A program made the position numbers and the translations under genes. Below are positions 1 to 11,750 of a stretch of 64,000 nucleotides of DNA, in pieces. Under the pieces are notes generated by a model that was not told the DNA's origin, ran no database searches, and saw only the letters and a list, made by a program, of their open reading frames with translations. Position 1 is the first letter of the stretch; every line of letters starts with the position of its first letter. The stretch is from Effrenium voratum (lineage: Eukaryota > Sar > Dinophyceae > Suessiales > Symbiodiniaceae): NCBI GenBank assembly GCA_963377175.1, contig CAUJNA010003744.1, positions 243,128 through 307,127 of the forward strand, written 5' to 3'.

Positions 1-983
1 TGGGCTCACCTGAGTCCTGGGACTTGATGCGTTTCTGAGGTTGGACCTGGGTGTTTTCCTTTGTGGTGTTGTTCCTTTGTGGTGTTGGACCTTTGAGGTT
101 GGACCTGGTGTTGTTCTTTGTTGTCACGCTCTGAGGGAGGAGACTCAAAAGACACAGGAAGTTGAAAAGGTGATCGTTTGGTCCGGTAAGGCTTGGGTGG
201 GGTGTCTGGGGGAATCCCAAAATGGCCGCTTGTTCCAAGACGCGAAACACTGCAAGCTGAAGTATGAATGGAATGGAGGGACCGAAGCTCACTGGTTGGC
301 CCAACATGTTTGTTTGCCGCTAGAACAGTCTTCTACTTTGGATTTCCGGCTTAAACCACCTCAAACATGGTACTGATAGAAATTCGGTGCCCTTTCTGTG
401 GTACCGTGTGGAGGATTTCCAGCCGCGAGGCTGCGTAACTTCGGGATTGCAACGGAGCCATGGGATCCCATGGGATCCTCACACTCTTGGCCGTGGCGTG
501 CGCCAAGGGGGCCATGTTTGAGCATCGCACTTGCAAAGGGCATTTGCGGAGAGAGTATTGATCATTTGTTCGTATGAAGCCCTGTTGGTTCCGCGAAGCA
601 AAAGGACTTTCAGAACCTTCCGGGTAGACTTTGGGATTGCTAAATTCAAGGGCATTGAAGCTCCCCTCTCCTTTTCTGAACTTGCTGGTGCTCAGCAGGG
701 AATGAGAAATGGAACGACCCCAAGAAAAGCCATTCTATTAGTGGTTTCCTTTCGGGAGTTTTGCAGGGTTCATTTTGCAGGGTTGTGGGGTGGGCCCCCT
801 CTTTCTATGGGGGGTTAGTCTTTAGGAGTCCCTGTGTCTTGTATCACAGATTCGTGGATTCCATTTCAACCACAGCCCTGCTCATTCCCTACCTATCGCA
901 CCAGCAAGTGAAAAACCTCGAGCCGCTCGGTCCATGGTTTGCGGAAGGCGCGGCCCCCGCTGCGGCGGACCAAGAGCTCCACC
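1..983. other. Non-coding, no gene seen
   Basis: I see no convincing exon here. Open frames are short, lack codon bias and overlap on both strands. A copy of the dispersed motif GGTTTCCTTT lies at about 741-758. The stretch is probably intron or intergenic DNA, G/T-rich on the plus strand. Confidence 0.4.
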
Positions 984-1020
984 ATGGCGGCGGCGGATTT
1001 GCTGATGGAGGAGAGCCCAG
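984..1020 (+). CDS. Candidate first exon, unknown gene
   Basis: An ATG in good context (ccaccATGG) opens a GC-rich frame reading MAAADLLMEESP. It runs up to an AG followed by a long G run. Base composition differs from the G/T-rich surroundings, as at the better-supported exons further on. The product is unknown, and its 1-nt end phase does not join directly to the next candidate at 2185. It could be a chance frame. Confidence 0.25.
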
Positions 1021-1866
1021 GGGGGGGAGTCATTTTTTCTCCTTTTTTGGTTGTTTTTTGTTGGGACACCTCAAGAAAGGTCGTGGACGTACATCTTACT
1101 TTTTGTCTCCATCAGGTTCTACATCTTACCCTTCCTCCCGCGAACAGAGCATTTGTGGGAGGCAACCTAGAGATCATTTTCTCTTAAGCGTGTGGCCGGC
1201 CCTTTCCTTTTTTGGGTTTGGGACCCACTGAAGTTCAAACAGAATTGGCTCCAACTCCAAGCTTTCGGGTCGCTGGGCAGCTGGGTTTTCCGCTTTTGCC
1301 ACGGACGGTGCCCTTTGGGGCACGTGCAAACGCGTCTTCTTTTACTGGGGTTGGGGGGGGGATTTTTTTTTGGTGCGGCAATTCTGCCCAAGGTTTCAAT
1401 GGCACCCAAGTCTTATTGCGAAGCATGGATGTCCTTTGGTCTTTCGAGGGTAACATTTTTTTGTTTGTTTTCAAGGGAAGCAAAAGGGGAACCTGCTTTT
1501 TTGTTTTGGGGGGGGTCTCATGTTTTAGACATGTCCAAGGGACAAACTACGTTCCTCAGGGTAGGTGCTGGTATCCCACTGGTAAATATGCTTGTATTTT
1601 CTTGATGCTCCCACTATGTATTTGAGCTGTGGTATTTCGGGATCCCCAGATCTCTTGAAAGTTTAGCCTCTGTGGTTAAAAAGCCGGAGGGGCTAGGTTT
1701 TCGTCTTGCGGATGGCTCAAACATCACCTAGGACCATGTTGCGTGAGTTTAACGTTGGAGTGATGTTGAAACGGGAAGTATGGGTATGTGTCAAAATCAA
1801 GATTTACCCCGAGAAATGGGTGGTGCCCGTTTGGTTTCCCGTAAAACAACCCAAAGCACAAACGCC

Positions 1867-2149
1867 CATGTTCTAGATAATATATATATGTATGTATATA
1901 GACACATTCACACACATTCACACACATTCACACACATTCACACACACTTATATACATATATTCATATACATATATATATATATATATAAATTCAGATATA
2001 TATATATATATATATGAATATATGTATATATATATGAATATATGTATATATATATATATATATGGATATATATATATATATATATACATATATATGTATA
2101 TATACATACATGTACATATGTATTTGTATGTATATAATATTATATATAA
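1867..2149. repeat. CACATT and (TA)n microsatellite block
   Basis: Short units of ACACATTC are followed by about 200 bases of TATA/TGTATA repeat. The Tyr/Ile-rich frames across it on both strands are artefacts of the repeat. Confidence 0.9.
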
Positions 2150-2184
2150 GCGCACCAACCGCCTTTCCTCGCCTTCGGTTGGAG

Positions 2185-2269
2185 GCCTCCGGGCTGAAGC
2201 TCAAGTCCCACGATGGTCGTGTGGTGGCGGGGGTGCTGGTAGCAGGGCGGCTCAGTGACGACCCAAAAG
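2185..2269 (+). CDS. Candidate internal exon, unknown protein
   Basis: An 85-nt block is flanked by ...GAG|GCC on the left and ...AAAAG|GCC on the right. That is the same AG|GC acceptor and G|GC donor arrangement seen in the MsrA-like gene further along. It reads [20 protein letters not shown] followed by GRLSDDPK, a balanced composition unlike the repeats around it. It ends in phase 1, which matches the start phase of the candidate exon at 3099. I do not recognise the family. Confidence 0.4.
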
Positions 2270-3098
2270 GCCGCGCCCCATTTTTGTTGGACCAGAGCCT
2301 TCTGTTGGACAGATGCTTTTTGTTGGTCCATGTTTTTTTGGACCTTTTCTTTGGCCTTGTTTTACGGGGGAAACCAACGGAGACTGAGTTGCTAGTTGTT
2401 TTGTGGGGCCCCCCCTTGAAAAAAAGGAGACAAACATGTACTGTCATTTGGGGGCTGGTAGGGATGGCAAGGGATCCATAGGCATTTGAACCACCATTGT
2501 AGGATTTCCTGTCAAGGGAACCATGACCGGGACCTACTGAAGGATTGTTGACCAGGGCATCTCTGCTGTAAAGGGGGGTGACACGGGCACAGTCATAAAA
2601 ATATTACAAAAAAGCGAGGCGAGGGACACGGTCAATATTGACTCTTCAAGCGGACAGGTGCTGCAAAGATATACCAACGTGGACAATTTTCCCAGCGCGC
2701 CCAAAGCAAACTTGGGCAACCATGGCCATCTTTATGGGGCGCTTGGTTTGCTTGTTTGAGCACCAGGCGTTGCGACCATTGACACAAGGGCCTGAATTGC
2801 CCAACCTGGTTGTGTGTCTTGTCACCCGATTTCTTTCCTCCCCCCATGGGGTGGATGGTTGGGGATTGAATGATTTCGCCGGACTTTCGAGCTTTTGGAG
2901 AAATCCCTTTTTGGATTTCCGCCAGCCCATGGGTTGAAAGGGGGAGAAACAGCACTCGCCCCCATATCTACATCTTCCACTTGTGGGTACCTTGCTACCT
3001 TTGGAACTCATGGCGTGGGGGTGGGAAACCGTGGTTTGCCCAGCCTTGAGCGTGGGGGATGGTGGAATCCGCTCGATTTTGCCTCTTGCCCCGGAGAG

Positions 3099-3216
3099 GC
3101 CATGACGCTGTTGGCTCTGCTGCTCGGGCTGATGGCCTTCCTGCTGGGCCGCGGGGCGCGGTTCCCGAACACGTCGGCTTGAGTGGGGTCGCCGGCGTTT
3201 TGATCGGCGGCTTCCG
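3099..3216 (+). CDS. Candidate internal exon, unknown protein
   Basis: It begins after GAGAG with GC and joins in phase to the 2185-2269 exon. In that frame it contains AVPEHVGLSGVAGVLIGGF, a glycine/valine-rich and possibly membrane-associated segment. A second frame over the first half (MTLLALLLGLMAFLLGRGA) is strongly hydrophobic but stops at 3180. Which frame is used is unsettled. The 3' boundary, before GCTGTTTCC, is a guess. Confidence 0.3.
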
Positions 3217-4443
3217 GCTGTTTCCTTTGTTGGACAGCGAACCCCTGGTTGAGTATTGTGTTGGAGAAAATGAACGTGTTTGGAGGCAAACCCCACTTTT
3301 TTGTCAGGTGTTGGAAGGCAAGCCAAAAGGAGGAAAGCCCGTTTTGACCTTGAGACAACCCCGGTTGGTTGTGAACAGCAGTTGGTTTCAGGTTGCAAGG
3401 CTTGTGAGTGTTCCAAGGAATCCCCAGAATAGAATGATCAATAGTCATGGGGGTTCCCGAGCCACTCTGGCCCTTGCATAAACGCCTTCATTTTGGTCGA
3501 AGCAATCGTCTGGAACGCCTTCCGCCCATTGCCAGGGTGTGGAGGATGGCGTGAGCCAGGCCAAGGGTTTTTTTCCGGCCACTCATTGGTCACGCCCAGT
3601 GTGTGTGTGTGTGTGTGGGTGGGTGTGTGTGGTGGACAGATAGTGTCTATCTTGCAACATGTTTTGTTTTGGGTACTTGTATTTTACGGCCACTGACTGC
3701 AACTGTCCATAGCACCGTTTGGGTGGAGGGGGTTGGAGGTGGAGGTACATGTACCACTTTGGTCAGCGGTTTGTACTGCTCGAATCCCCGTGTGCAAGTG
3801 GTAGGATACCCCCAGCTTTGGGCAACCCTCCTGACTATGCTCCTGACATGGGATTTGCCTGAGCAACTTCTCTCCGTGTTCTGGAAGACCCTCCCCAAAA
3901 AGAAAAAACAACAACAACAACACTCGGGCAGGGTTGGGCAAGAATTGTAGCTACTAGACCCTGGGACCCTAAGGGAAGCCAAAGAAGGCTGTCACAAGAT
4001 TGGCTTGTTAAAAACTAGTGGGATTGTAAGCAACCCGTTCAACGGTTCTAAATGAAGTCCACTTTAGATTCAGTCGGAGCACTGTACGAATCAGACAGGG
4101 TAGCTTTCAATTAGTCAGTCCTCCACTAAATGGGGAAGCACCGCTGATATTATTCATCCGAAGCGGACATTAAGGAAGCCATGTATCATCTCACCCCCGC
4201 AAAGCGCACCTGCTCTTTTTCGGAAAACATATCAAGCACGGCTCCAATAGTTTTTGGGTTTGGCGTCTCCTTTGCCAGGGGAAGCCCTCGATCTCCCCCC
4301 CCCCCAAAAAGAAAAAGAACAACAGATAAGCAACACCTAAAATAAAATCAACAAGAAAATAAAACCAACAAAAACCAGAATCAACAGCAGACCTCAGATG
4401 GGGGGAGCTTCAGAGCAACCTGCCGGAAGCTGACCTTGGCCAG

Positions 4444-4490
4444 GCCTTCCGCGGCCCGGAAGACAACCTCAGGCGGGTTGTCCGGGCGGC
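4444..4490 (+). CDS. Candidate internal exon, unknown protein
   Basis: After GGCCAG the sequence reads AFRGPEDNLRRVVRAA, ending before GATGAATG, a possible GA donor. Its GC-rich composition contrasts with the flanks. The opposite strand is also open here, so strand and frame are uncertain. Confidence 0.25.
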
Positions 4491-6665
4491 CGGATGAATG
4501 CTTCGGGTGGGGAGTGGGCCAGGCGGCTGGGCTGGAAAAGCTATGTTTTGTTTTTGGGGGGCGAGATATGCAACAGAGGCTGATGATGGGGATTTTCCGG
4601 TCGGTTTTGGGCCAATGGATCACTGGGGGAAGCCTTATTTCAACATGTGGGAGCCCAAAAAGATGGGGTTCTTTCGCTTGCTGATCCAGTTCCATCAGGG
4701 AGGCATGTTTTCATGGGATTTCCCCGTGTTTTCTCGCAGGAGCGCCTTTTTGTCTTGGCATGGTTTAGGTGGAGCGCCAGTGTTGGTGGCCAATCCACTT
4801 GAGAATGGACACGTTGGTTCCTAAACCCCGGGTTTGATGACTTCTTTGGGATTCGGCGACCCATAGAGAGGATCGAAAGGATCACTTCCAACAGTATCCC
4901 ACCCCACAGATTCCTTTGGCAGGTTGATAACCCCAGTCTTGTTTGAAATGCAGGGGGTTATTGATCAGCGCCAGATTCGGTTGGCATCAGACGAATCTGG
5001 GGGGGGTCAGGGATATCAGCTCACCTCTACTTGTATAGTACCCCTTGACCGGAGTGAACCCTATGTCCAACATCCAAATGCACCGTGTGTTTGCGATTGA
5101 CCGTTGAAGTACATGGGCCTATATCAAAGGGGGACCCCAACGAGGCGTTCTTTTTGGCACATGCAGCATCGCGCACATGGCCCTCTCTGGGCCTGAAACA
5201 CCCTCCCGCGGGAGCGCGCGGGAGTGTTTCTTGTAAGGGGGAAAGAAGAGCATGAATAGCGTCCCCTATATGCATTTTTTTTCTCGATCACTGTGACTAG
5301 ATTTTGAGGAGTTCTCATACCTTTGATGATTGGATGATGCTATCATCCCATCTCTTCTACATATTTGGTCCACCGTTTCCCCCCTCACCCCCCCGTTCCC
5401 TCACCGTTTTTCCCCCTAAAAGAAACGAATCCCTTGCCTTCGCCTTGCCTGCGATGGGATCTCCGTCCGCAGGAAGACGTCACGGGCGGCGCAGGCGGTG
5501 AGCCACTTTGTGGGGAGGTGCACCAGGCCAGGTCTCGGTGTCTCGAGTCAGCCGGGTGCTCTGCTGCTTTGGAGGTTCTGGGTTGCCCCCCCTTCCACTG
5601 GTAAGGGGAAGCAAAAGGAAGAGGACCAGTCTCGGGTCCCAACCTTGCGTTTTTTGGGGGGTCGAGGGCGTTCTTTTTCGTGGCATCATTTTCAACGGCT
5701 GCGTCTTCGGCTTTGGGACCCCTCTCGTGGGTCCCATGAGCCCGTGCCGAGCAGCTTCCTCGAAGGACCGTGTTGGGAGGAGGCCAATCGGTGGCGCTCG
5801 GCGCGGTCCTGCACTAAGAGTGGAGCGTGAAGGTGGACAACTTGGGGGGAATTCTTGGCCACTTTCTGCGCGTGGCCAAGAGAACCCCCCTCCCCAAAAG
5901 TGATGAAAACTAGTCATGGGGATCCCGCTCCGAAATGTGATTTCCGAAGTGGGACTGTTTTCGGGTCTTGTCATTGACATGGCTCGTTATTTTTTACGAG
6001 CCCTTTTACTTTTAAAGGAAACCAGTAGGACACATGGGTTTTCTTTGTTTTCGTTGTCCTCCTTTTGACACAGACCCTATTTCGTGCCGAAATCGGGTTT
6101 GCCACCTGCCGTGAGTGGCCAAGTTGGAATCTTGAGGCGAGGACGGGAATCGCCCACTCGGATATCGCAGGGGCGGATTTCCACAAGCAACTGGTGCGCC
6201 CAAAAGTGGGTCATCTTAGGGCGCCTAGTCGCTCCCCAAATCAGCATGGGGCCCCAAAGGGGAGTGTGTCTTTGGGTGTGTCTTTCCGTGGACACACACA
6301 ACAGGTGGCCTCCCTTTGTTCCTGAACATAACCCCAAACGGGGTTCCCTCAAAGCAAGAGCCCCCAGATGGAACCTCGCAACCGAGAGCAACAATTCGCT
6401 GACAACAACTTGGGGTACCGAGGGGCAAGTTCGGATCCCATCTTTCTACTTGAAAGGACCAACGGACCCGGGACCCCTTCCGTTTCTCTCAGGGAATGGG
6501 GACCCCTTCTGCTTCCGTCAAATCCCTTGGACCTTGCTGCCCTCCCAAGGTGCTAAGCGCCAGCGTTCCCTCTGTGGTTTGGTGCAAATTTTCGGGGACC
6601 CGTTTCTCGCATGGGCTTGGGTTTCCCTTGGCGAAACCCCGAACAGGGAACCGGCACGCCACCCG

Positions 6666-6705
6666 CGGATGGGTCGACCGATCGACCCGTCGACCGGGTC
6701 GACGT
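6666..6705. repeat. GTCGAC palindromic repeat
   Basis: A run of GGTCGACC/GATCGACC units directly precedes the candidate exon at 6709. A similar CCGGTCGCCC/GGTCGACC run directly follows MsrA-like exon 2 at 48096-48136. Both sit next to a splice junction. Confidence 0.6.
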
Positions 6706-6708
6706 GAG

Positions 6709-6788
6709 GTGCACCGGGTCACCTCGGGGCTGAAGGGCGGTGCCCACGTGGCGGCGGTGGCCACGTCGCCCCTGTGGTCGGCAGTGAG
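6709..6788 (+). CDS. Candidate internal exon, unknown protein
   Basis: An 80-nt block runs between GTGAG|GTGC and CAGTGAG|GCC. It reads VHRVTSGLKGGAHVAAVATS then PLWSAV. Both boundaries fit the AG|G acceptor and AG|GC donor pattern. There is no family match that I can name. Confidence 0.35.
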
Positions 6789-7589
6789 GCCGGGGCTGGC
6801 GGGATTTGCCGAAGGCGTTTGGAGCTTAGGGAAAGACACGTGCCTGGAGTCTCCAAACATATTTTGTATGGGGTGGACTGAAGTTGAAACGGAATCTGAT
6901 GAAGCAGCATTTGGAGATGCGTACAAAATAGGGATGTGGAACCGCCCAATTGGTGTTTTTTTTTTTGCTGGCTTCCTTTTGCAACGATCCCAGCAAGGGT
7001 AACAAAAGGCACCTTCCTTCTGGACGACACCAACATGCGGTGAACAGTCGGGGCCATGACTTGTGGTGGTTGAAGCGCACAGCACAAAGGGTTTCGTTTC
7101 CATGAGGCCTCTTTGAAGCCTTTCCATTGATTGCTGGGAATGGGATTCGTTTTGGTGATATCAGAGAACCCTTGACTTTGGTATAGTATTGTGCCTTGCC
7201 GCCCGTTAAGGGAATAATTGATTACCAATGTGGGCACGCCTTTAAGTATTCCCACGAACATGTTCATTCTGGTGGCATACGGATGAGGGCAGGGATATGG
7301 GCACAATTTGCTATCCCCCCCTACATTTCTGGCCACTTCTAGCAGTCGACAATTCTGAGCAGCAACCCCGGTTCCCAATATCAGCCCAAATCTGAGGCTG
7401 GGCCAACTTCACCATGTCAAACCTTGTCGACTTCCAACTCGCATCTTTTTCTTTTTGTCCCTCGAGAGCCTCTGTTTTCGTTTGTTCCAAGAACCCGCTC
7501 TTTCTGGGGTTTCAACATGGCCACAATTTGGTCGTCCTTGCCACATTTCGGGCCCACTTCCGTCAGTTCACCATTCCGAGCAACAGAAA

Positions 7590-7680
7590 GGACCATGGCT
7601 GCAGCCAACATCCTTTTGGAGCAGATTGGGCTGATCCGCCGTTGCATGACGTCAGACGGATTTGCCCAAGTCAACCCCGA
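7590..7680 (+). CDS. Candidate exon, possibly with start codon
   Basis: After AGAAAG the sequence reads GACC ATG GCT GCA. It continues MAAANILLEQIGLIRRCMTS then DGFAQVNPDS and stays open to a possible GT donor at about 7719 (AGACG|GTTCGG). The ATG context is good, so this may be a first exon or an internal exon starting at 7590. Function is unknown. Confidence 0.35.
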
Positions 7681-8007
7681 CAGCGGCCCACCTAATTTCC
7701 CTCCGAGCTTGCCAGACGGTTCGGTTTCGTTTTTTTTTCTTCCCCCCCTATTTTTTTACTCCGTAGTTTAAGGTGACTATAGCTCTCACCTACATTTGCA
7801 CCAGCTTCCCTGATTGTTGGAGACATGCTACCAGCTATCTTTGATTGAAGGCTTATAGCCAAAGCAGTTTTGTTTGGCGAAAGGACCAACATTTTGTGTT
7901 TCAACCATATCTTTCGCCAAAATCGCAACCCCCCATCAGCTGCTTTTCTATTTCCATGTCCAAGGTCCCCTTGGTACTGTCCCAAAAAGTCTAGGGCTAC
8001 CTTCCCC

Positions 8008-8110
8008 ATTCTTTCCAGGGATCCTTCTTTTCACGAAACCATCCAAACACTTTTTTTTTGTTGAAAAGAACGGTGGTTGAACATAATTGTAACAGGAATC
8101 AACGCCTAGA
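8008..8110. repeat. Fold-back repeat family A, copy 1
   Basis: It begins CCATTCTTTCCAGGGATCC and ends TTGAAAAGAACGGTGGTTGA...ATCAACGCCTAGA. Copies at 16194-16315 and 22591-22700 share both ends (ATTCTTTCCA...ATCAACCCCTAGA). The ends are partly complementary, as in a small fold-back element. Confidence 0.65.
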
Positions 8111-8192
8111 CACAAAAAGCAGTAGTTTTTTGAACCCGGGGCGCTGCTTCGCCCATGTCAACCCAGGCGCGCGGTTTCCTGGGTGGCCAAAG

Positions 8193-8243
8193 GCCGGCGG
8201 GTTGGCGCGGTTTTTGGTACGGCTTGCGGTGATGGAGGGCTTG
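8193..8243 (+). CDS. Candidate internal exon, unknown protein
   Basis: A 51-nt block lies between CCAAAG|GCC and GGCTTG|GTGCGC, phase 0 at both ends. It reads AGGLARFLVRLAVMEGL, a plausible amphipathic helix. The length suits the small exons of this genome. Confidence 0.35.
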
Positions 8244-9126
8244 GTGCGCAGTGGAGCAACATGTACCCTCCCGCCAACTCACATGGAGCTGCAAAAGAAG
8301 AAAAGGCCCTTTCCAAGGGGGAGGGTCGTCTTTCTACAGGGGTCTGTGCACTTCCATGCTAGCTGGTGGGAGGGTAAGTTTTTTTTGCCAGCAATCATGG
8401 AAGTGGACGAGGTTTCTTTTCGTTGGCCAGTCTTGTTGACAGCCCCTCCATGAAGGGGTTGAACAGGCCTTGGGCTGTTCCAACCACGAGGACTTTGGAG
8501 TTTCTCAAAATCGTGCTCCCCCGTTTTAGTTGGCGCTTCAAGGGACATCAAAAGGACACAAACCATGTTAGCGAGCAAACACCCATTTGTAGCCCAACCC
8601 AGGGCATGCAGGAATCGATTCTCCTCAAGTGCTCCTACCAAATGTACTTTTCCATTTGACGTCCAGCCTTCCAAGAGTTCGAGAGGATATGATGTACATA
8701 TCCCTCAACATTCGGGGCAGGCTATAGACGTGTGACCAAGGGCCATGTCAATTGTGAAGTTCCCAAGTTTACAGTCTGCTGTGGAGGGCAATCAACTTGC
8801 CAAAAGGACACCTAGTGCGCATGAGCGTTTCTTTTAGGCACCCTTTCTGCTTTTTGTGTCTTTTTCCACTCTGCCCAATGGAAGCTCCACCAGTGTCACA
8901 GGGACCAGAGGGTTGCAACCTCTTCTCCCGAGGTGAGCTTCCCTCAACTATGGGTTCCATGTGTGGGGCTGGCTTTTTAATGAGTTGGTACCCCTTTTGG
9001 GTGGATTTGAAAGGGAAACCAAGAGGACCACCGCAGCCATTTTGGGGTTCTTCCAAAAAAGGCACCCCCCACGTACCCCACAGCTGCCCGGTCCCGTCAA
9101 TCCTCCCGCCACCGGCCACATGCCAG

Positions 9127-9227
9127 GTGTCACCCGGGCCGTCCAGTGGTTGGCCAAAGTCGCCGACGCGGCGGCGCAGGCGTCGCAGGAGGCGCAGAGG
9201 AAGGCGGCAGCCGTGGATGGCGTCGAG
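9127..9227 (+). CDS. Candidate internal exon, Ala/Gln-rich helix
   Basis: After ATGCCAG the frame reads VTRAVQWLAKVADAAAQASQ then EAQRKAAAVDGVE. This is strongly helix-forming and unlike simple-repeat translation. An alternative acceptor at 9080 (CCCCACAG) would add a Pro-rich N-terminal piece. The donor is not fixed. No family is recognised. Confidence 0.4.
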
Positions 9228-9749
9228 GGCACCTTGCTATTGGCATGGTTCTTAAGGGAAGCCAAGGATGTTAGGGGGGGGGGCTACTTTGAGAAGAACC
9301 TTCCCCCCCCCCCCCCCTCTCGCGGATTTTTTTCCGAGGGAAACATCAAAAGGCGCCCATGGCGATTTGAGGTTGGGCGCATCCGAAAAGGTAGACGTGT
9401 CATTGAGCCATCAACACCTGATTTCAGGTAGGGTGCAGTCCTCTTCGGCAGATCGATCCTCCCCCCCCACCCACCCAAAATCAGGCTTGGGCCATTTTGT
9501 GTTTGTTCACCAGATCCGATCAGTTCCCTAAACCAAAAGGAGGTTGTTTAAGCTCACCCGGCCATTAGCGGCCCCAGCGAATTTGCATTTTTTCTTTGGG
9601 GGGAGGGGGTTGGGTGGGGGGGTGGGGGGATAATAGCGTTCGCGTCTGCATGCACTCTTGTGCTTCACCTGGTTTAATGCACGGGTGCTTTACAACATGA
9701 CTTCAAGTTGGTCCATGGCCCATGGTTAAGCCATCAGTTTCATCTCCAG

Positions 9750-9796
9750 GCCCAGCCGAAGGACTCGCCGGACAAGGCGCCGGCCCAGAAGAAAAG
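9750..9796 (+). CDS. Candidate internal exon, basic
   Basis: A 47-nt block between CTCCAG|GCC and GAAAAG|GCC reads AQPKDSPDKAPAQKK. Both edges match the AG|GC pattern. Composition is that of a disordered Lys/Pro linker. It may instead extend to about 9829. Confidence 0.35.
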
Positions 9797-9966
9797 GCCG
9801 ACGTGGACCGGACCGGACGGAGGGGCGGCGTGTGTGCCAAAGAAGTGTGTTCTTGGGTAGGATGATTCCCACCAAGTCGTGCTTGTTTATTGTTTTTGGT
9901 CAACCGATGTTTTTCTTTTTTTTTTTTGTTTCAGCCCCGGCTCGGGGCTTAGCCCTGGCCAGGGGA

Positions 9967-10070
9967 CTGGTTGGTTGGTTGGTTGGTTGGTTGGTTGGTT
10001 GGTTGGTTGGTTGGTTGGTTGGTTGGTTGGTTGGTTGGTTGGTTGGTTGGTTGGTTGGTTGGTTGGTTGG
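9967..10070. repeat. (GGTT)n microsatellite
   Basis: About 25 perfect GGTT units. The GWLV-repeat frame over it is an artefact. It abuts the fold-back at 10074. Confidence 0.97.
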
Positions 10071-10073
10071 ACC

Positions 10074-10490
10074 GGCCTCGCTCGAACTGGGACTGCCTAT
10101 TGGCTTTGATTTGGCAGTTCAGGGTTGCTCGGGGCTGATTTTCGGGTGAGTGTTGCAAAGGGCTGTTGGGAGGGTTTCAGGTTGACTTTGAGTCGGTTGG
10201 GTTGGCTTGGAGCTGATTTGTGCGAGGTGTGGATTTGGGGCAACGCCCGAAGCAGCCCAAAAGCTAACGCAATCGCACAAATCAGCTCCAAGCCAACCCA
10301 ACCGACTCAAAGTCAACCTGAAACCCTCCCAACAGCATCCTGGATATCAGCCCTTTGCCGAGCCGAAAAAACAAAGACCCCCCTCATTATATAAGACCTC
10401 GGCAAGCCCAACACTCACCCGAAATCAGCCCCGAGCAACCCTGAACTGCCAAATCAAAGCCAATAGGCAGCCCCAGTCCGAGCGAGGCCG
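10074..10490. repeat. Long inverted repeat (fold-back)
   Basis: The outer arms 10074-10155 and 10410-10490 are near-perfect reverse complements; both carry the CTATTGGCTTTGATTTGGCA motif in opposite senses. The inner arms 10164-10225 and 10273-10333 are also complementary. The right side carries about 76 extra bases (10334-10409) between inner and outer arm, absent on the left. It could form a hairpin of about 140 bp per arm. No protein is encoded. Confidence 0.9.
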
Positions 10491-11140
10491 GTGATGCTGG
10501 GGATGCGGCCAACCAACCCGCCGCCCAACTTGGCCGAGTAGGCCCCGAAATAAGAATACCGCCTGTTGCCCCCACAGGGCACCACTCGTTTTTGGGGCTT
10601 TCTTCCCCGTCTTGAGAGAAGCCCCCAATGGTTGGATTGCTCTTGGTGTCCCTTTGTGAGTCCTGGCGCAGATCCACGACTCGCCTGAATCGAGGTTTGA
10701 GTGGAGCCGTGCTTGGTTGGTAAAGAGATTTTGACAGCCATGACCATGACCTGCAGTTTGACCCTGGCTCAGAGGGCGGGGACCAATCATTTTTCCAGAA
10801 GCACACCTGAAGAGAATCCAGCCAAAGGTTCCAGCTTTTGTGAGACTCGAGCGGACGTTTACAAGCCTTCTCTTGAGACCAATCCAAGGAGAAGGAGACA
10901 CGGTGAGCATGTAAGTAGATTCCCCAAAACTGGCTGGTTTCCCCTTCGCTATGTTTCCCACTTGCCAGGTTCGGCTTGCCGTTCGGTAAGCCGAAGCCCA
11001 AGGAATGAGCCGCAGGCCGGGGAAGAAAGGTTTCCAAATTTTCAGATTAGGAGTTGGTTCTCAATCGAGAGTTAGCTGACTGAGCCAATGGATCTCAAGT
11101 TAGGAGACTTGGGGATGAAACATGTCATGCTGCCGCCAGG

Positions 11141-11185
11141 CGCTTCGAGCGCTTCGAGCGCTTCGAGCGCTTCAAGCCTTCGAGC
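11141..11185. repeat. CGCTTCGAG 9-bp tandem repeat
   Basis: Four units of CGCTTCGAG, the last ones imperfect. The unit stays in frame and gives Ala-Ser-Ser or Ala-Leu-Arg repeats; no clear exon boundary is visible. Confidence 0.7.
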
Positions 11186-11517
11186 TCGCACGAGCGGGGG
11201 CTTTTCAAAAGAAAGTGCGGCGCGGGTGGCGTGTGGTCACCGAAGCCGCCTGCCCGGGGCGGCTCGTTGTTTGTTCTCGGTGTTTTTGTACGTTTATATT
11301 TGCTCTTTCTGCGCACATTATGGTTCTGAGGCTGTTTGAGATATTTTTTGAGGAGGTGGTGGGACAAAAGGAACAAGTGATGTGTTCTTATGCATGTTTC
11401 CGCGCAAATTTTGATGAGCTCACCTTGAACCAAGCAGGCTCACCCATGCTGAAGGTCCGTTACTTGGGGATTTGGGCTGCACTTCGTATGTTTGGGCGGC
11501 CTCAGCTCCCTGGCCAG

Positions 11518-11579
11518 GTGCACAAGAAGACCTGCAAGACTCAAGGCCGTGCGGAGGAGCCGGGGGATGGCTGTGAAAG
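11518..11579 (+). CDS. Candidate internal exon, unknown protein
   Basis: A 62-nt block between GGCCAG|GTGC and GAAAG|GAAGGG (a possible GA donor) reads VHKKTCKTQGRAEEPGDGCE. The size matches the recurrent 62-nt exons of the MsrA-like gene. Function is unknown. Confidence 0.3.
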
Positions 11580-11629
11580 GAAGGGCCAAACCTGAGGAGA
11601 GACAAGGCGTCCATGTGGCTGTGGGAAAA

Positions 11630-11750
11630 CAAAACAATGGTGCCATTTTGGGGTAGGCGCACCACCCATTTTAGTCGATATGTTCACTGGCGGTACGGGA
11701 TTTTGACCCATGCCCATGTGAGTCTCAATGAAACCCCGGCATTTGCGGCA
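11630..11750 (+). repeat. Dispersed repeat family B, copy 1
   Basis: It shares the order CCATTTTGGGGTAGG, GCACCACCCAT, TTAGTC, GGGATTTTGACCCATG and CCGGCATT with 46385-46530. The two copies are on the same strand and moderately diverged. The second copy lies in an intron of the MsrA-like gene. Confidence 0.75.

Noticed and set aside
3099..3216. Sodium/proton exchanger N-terminal segment
   Set aside because: The hydrophobic frame plus VPEHVGLSGVAGVLIGG looked like one, but it needs a frame change inside 60 bases, and the phase-consistent frame is different.
9832..10149. Frame with GWLV repeats
   Set aside because: Produced entirely by the (GGTT)n microsatellite.
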